Below, one piece after another: positions 63,544 through 64,000 of a DNA stretch of 64,000 nt; position 1 is the first letter of the stretch, and each line of letters starts with the position of its first letter. The notes under the pieces were generated by a model. The model saw nothing but the letters and a program-made list of their open reading frames with translations, made no database searches and had not been told where the DNA came from. The stretch comes from Archegozetes longisetosus (Eukaryota > Arthropoda > Arachnida > Sarcoptiformes > Trhypochthoniidae), in assembly GCA_018873245.2 (NCBI GenBank), contig JAEMBT020000002.1:6360001-6424000 (forward strand). Reading direction: 5' to 3'. The translations under genes and the position numbers were made by a program.

Positions 63544-64000
63544 CGGTCCACCACATCAGTTGCTGTTTTGTTTATTTTTTTCACTTCCAACTGATGCGCT
63601 CCAATCAATTATTTTGTACTTTTCACATAACAACACAGTTATGCTCATAGAATCCAATATTTACTAACAATCAATCATATTTTCAAACTAATTTTTAATT
63701 TATGGCCAATCACTCGAAGAGTTAGATTTTATAAGTTTAGAAAATAAGTCATAGCCAAACGATTTAGGGTTAGGCCTGAAAGTTTTAGCTCTATTTCAAT
63801 CAACTCAAAGTTATTATTAAATTTTTGATTGATGTCACCATCAAATACGGTTTGTTATACATCAAAATTGTTTTAATTTTTCCTTTTATTCACCCAACAC
63901 TTCCAAACGATTCTCCACTAAAAACTGATATCTTTCCAGAGATAATAAGTGATTATTTTTAGCAGAAATGTCAAATATCACCGAATGACCGATATCTGAG

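Larger units (their letters stand above)
60150..64000. other. AT-rich non-coding stretch at the right edge
   Basis: Only hairpin copy P5 and the compound repeat at 63270 stand out. Confidence 0.55.

Overview
The window looks like nuclear DNA of an invertebrate animal. It is strongly AT-rich, almost empty of long open frames, full of micro- and minisatellites and small non-autonomous DNA transposons, and its one clear gene is a spliced innexin (invertebrate gap-junction protein). Bacterial operons, CRISPR arrays, rRNA genes and convincing tRNA genes were not seen. The innexin has YYQWAP and LPINVFNEKIF signatures, closer in style to lophotrochozoan or nematode innexins than to arthropod ones. 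The phylum cannot be fixed from this window alone.

Gene: three coding exons on the + strand at 29261-29277, 29749-30016 and 32142-33299 join in frame to 480 codons plus a stop. The first coding exon has only 17 coding bases. The upstream stretch (about 28.55-29.26 kb) holds a 10-bp minisatellite and long accidental-looking frames. Intron 1 holds a nested inverted repeat and intron 2 a GA microsatellite. A 26-bp x 8 minisatellite begins about 200 bp after the stop.

Mobile DNA: I defined several dispersed families by comparing parts of the window with each other. (1) A 223-236 bp TA-flanked MITE has four complete copies (22917, 25527, 51632, 56004) and one 3' part at the left edge. (2) A 257-284 bp hAT-like MITE has copies at 4825, 48098, 50240 and 53016; the 48098 copy has a 7/8 target duplication. 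(3) A 489-bp hAT-like element lies at 8219-8707. (4) A ~60-bp hairpin family has five copies (13564, 20731, 24384, 50983, 63484). (5) One 99-bp TA-flanked pogo/Tigger-like element lies at 12150. (6) A pair of related ~150-190 bp repeats lies at 17270 and 22142.

Tandem DNA: GA/CT dinucleotide tracts recur (about 19.8, 26.8, 30.3, 35.9, 40.3, 40.9, 42.2, 44.0, 55.6, 56.7, 57.4 and 57.6 kb). There is a 35-unit hexamer array (5.5 kb), an AAG array (9.6 kb), and many independent minisatellites with units of 10-37 bp. Most short open frames are accidents of AT-rich DNA or of these repeats. Two frames (41569-42051 and 52394-52702) are kept as low-confidence candidates.
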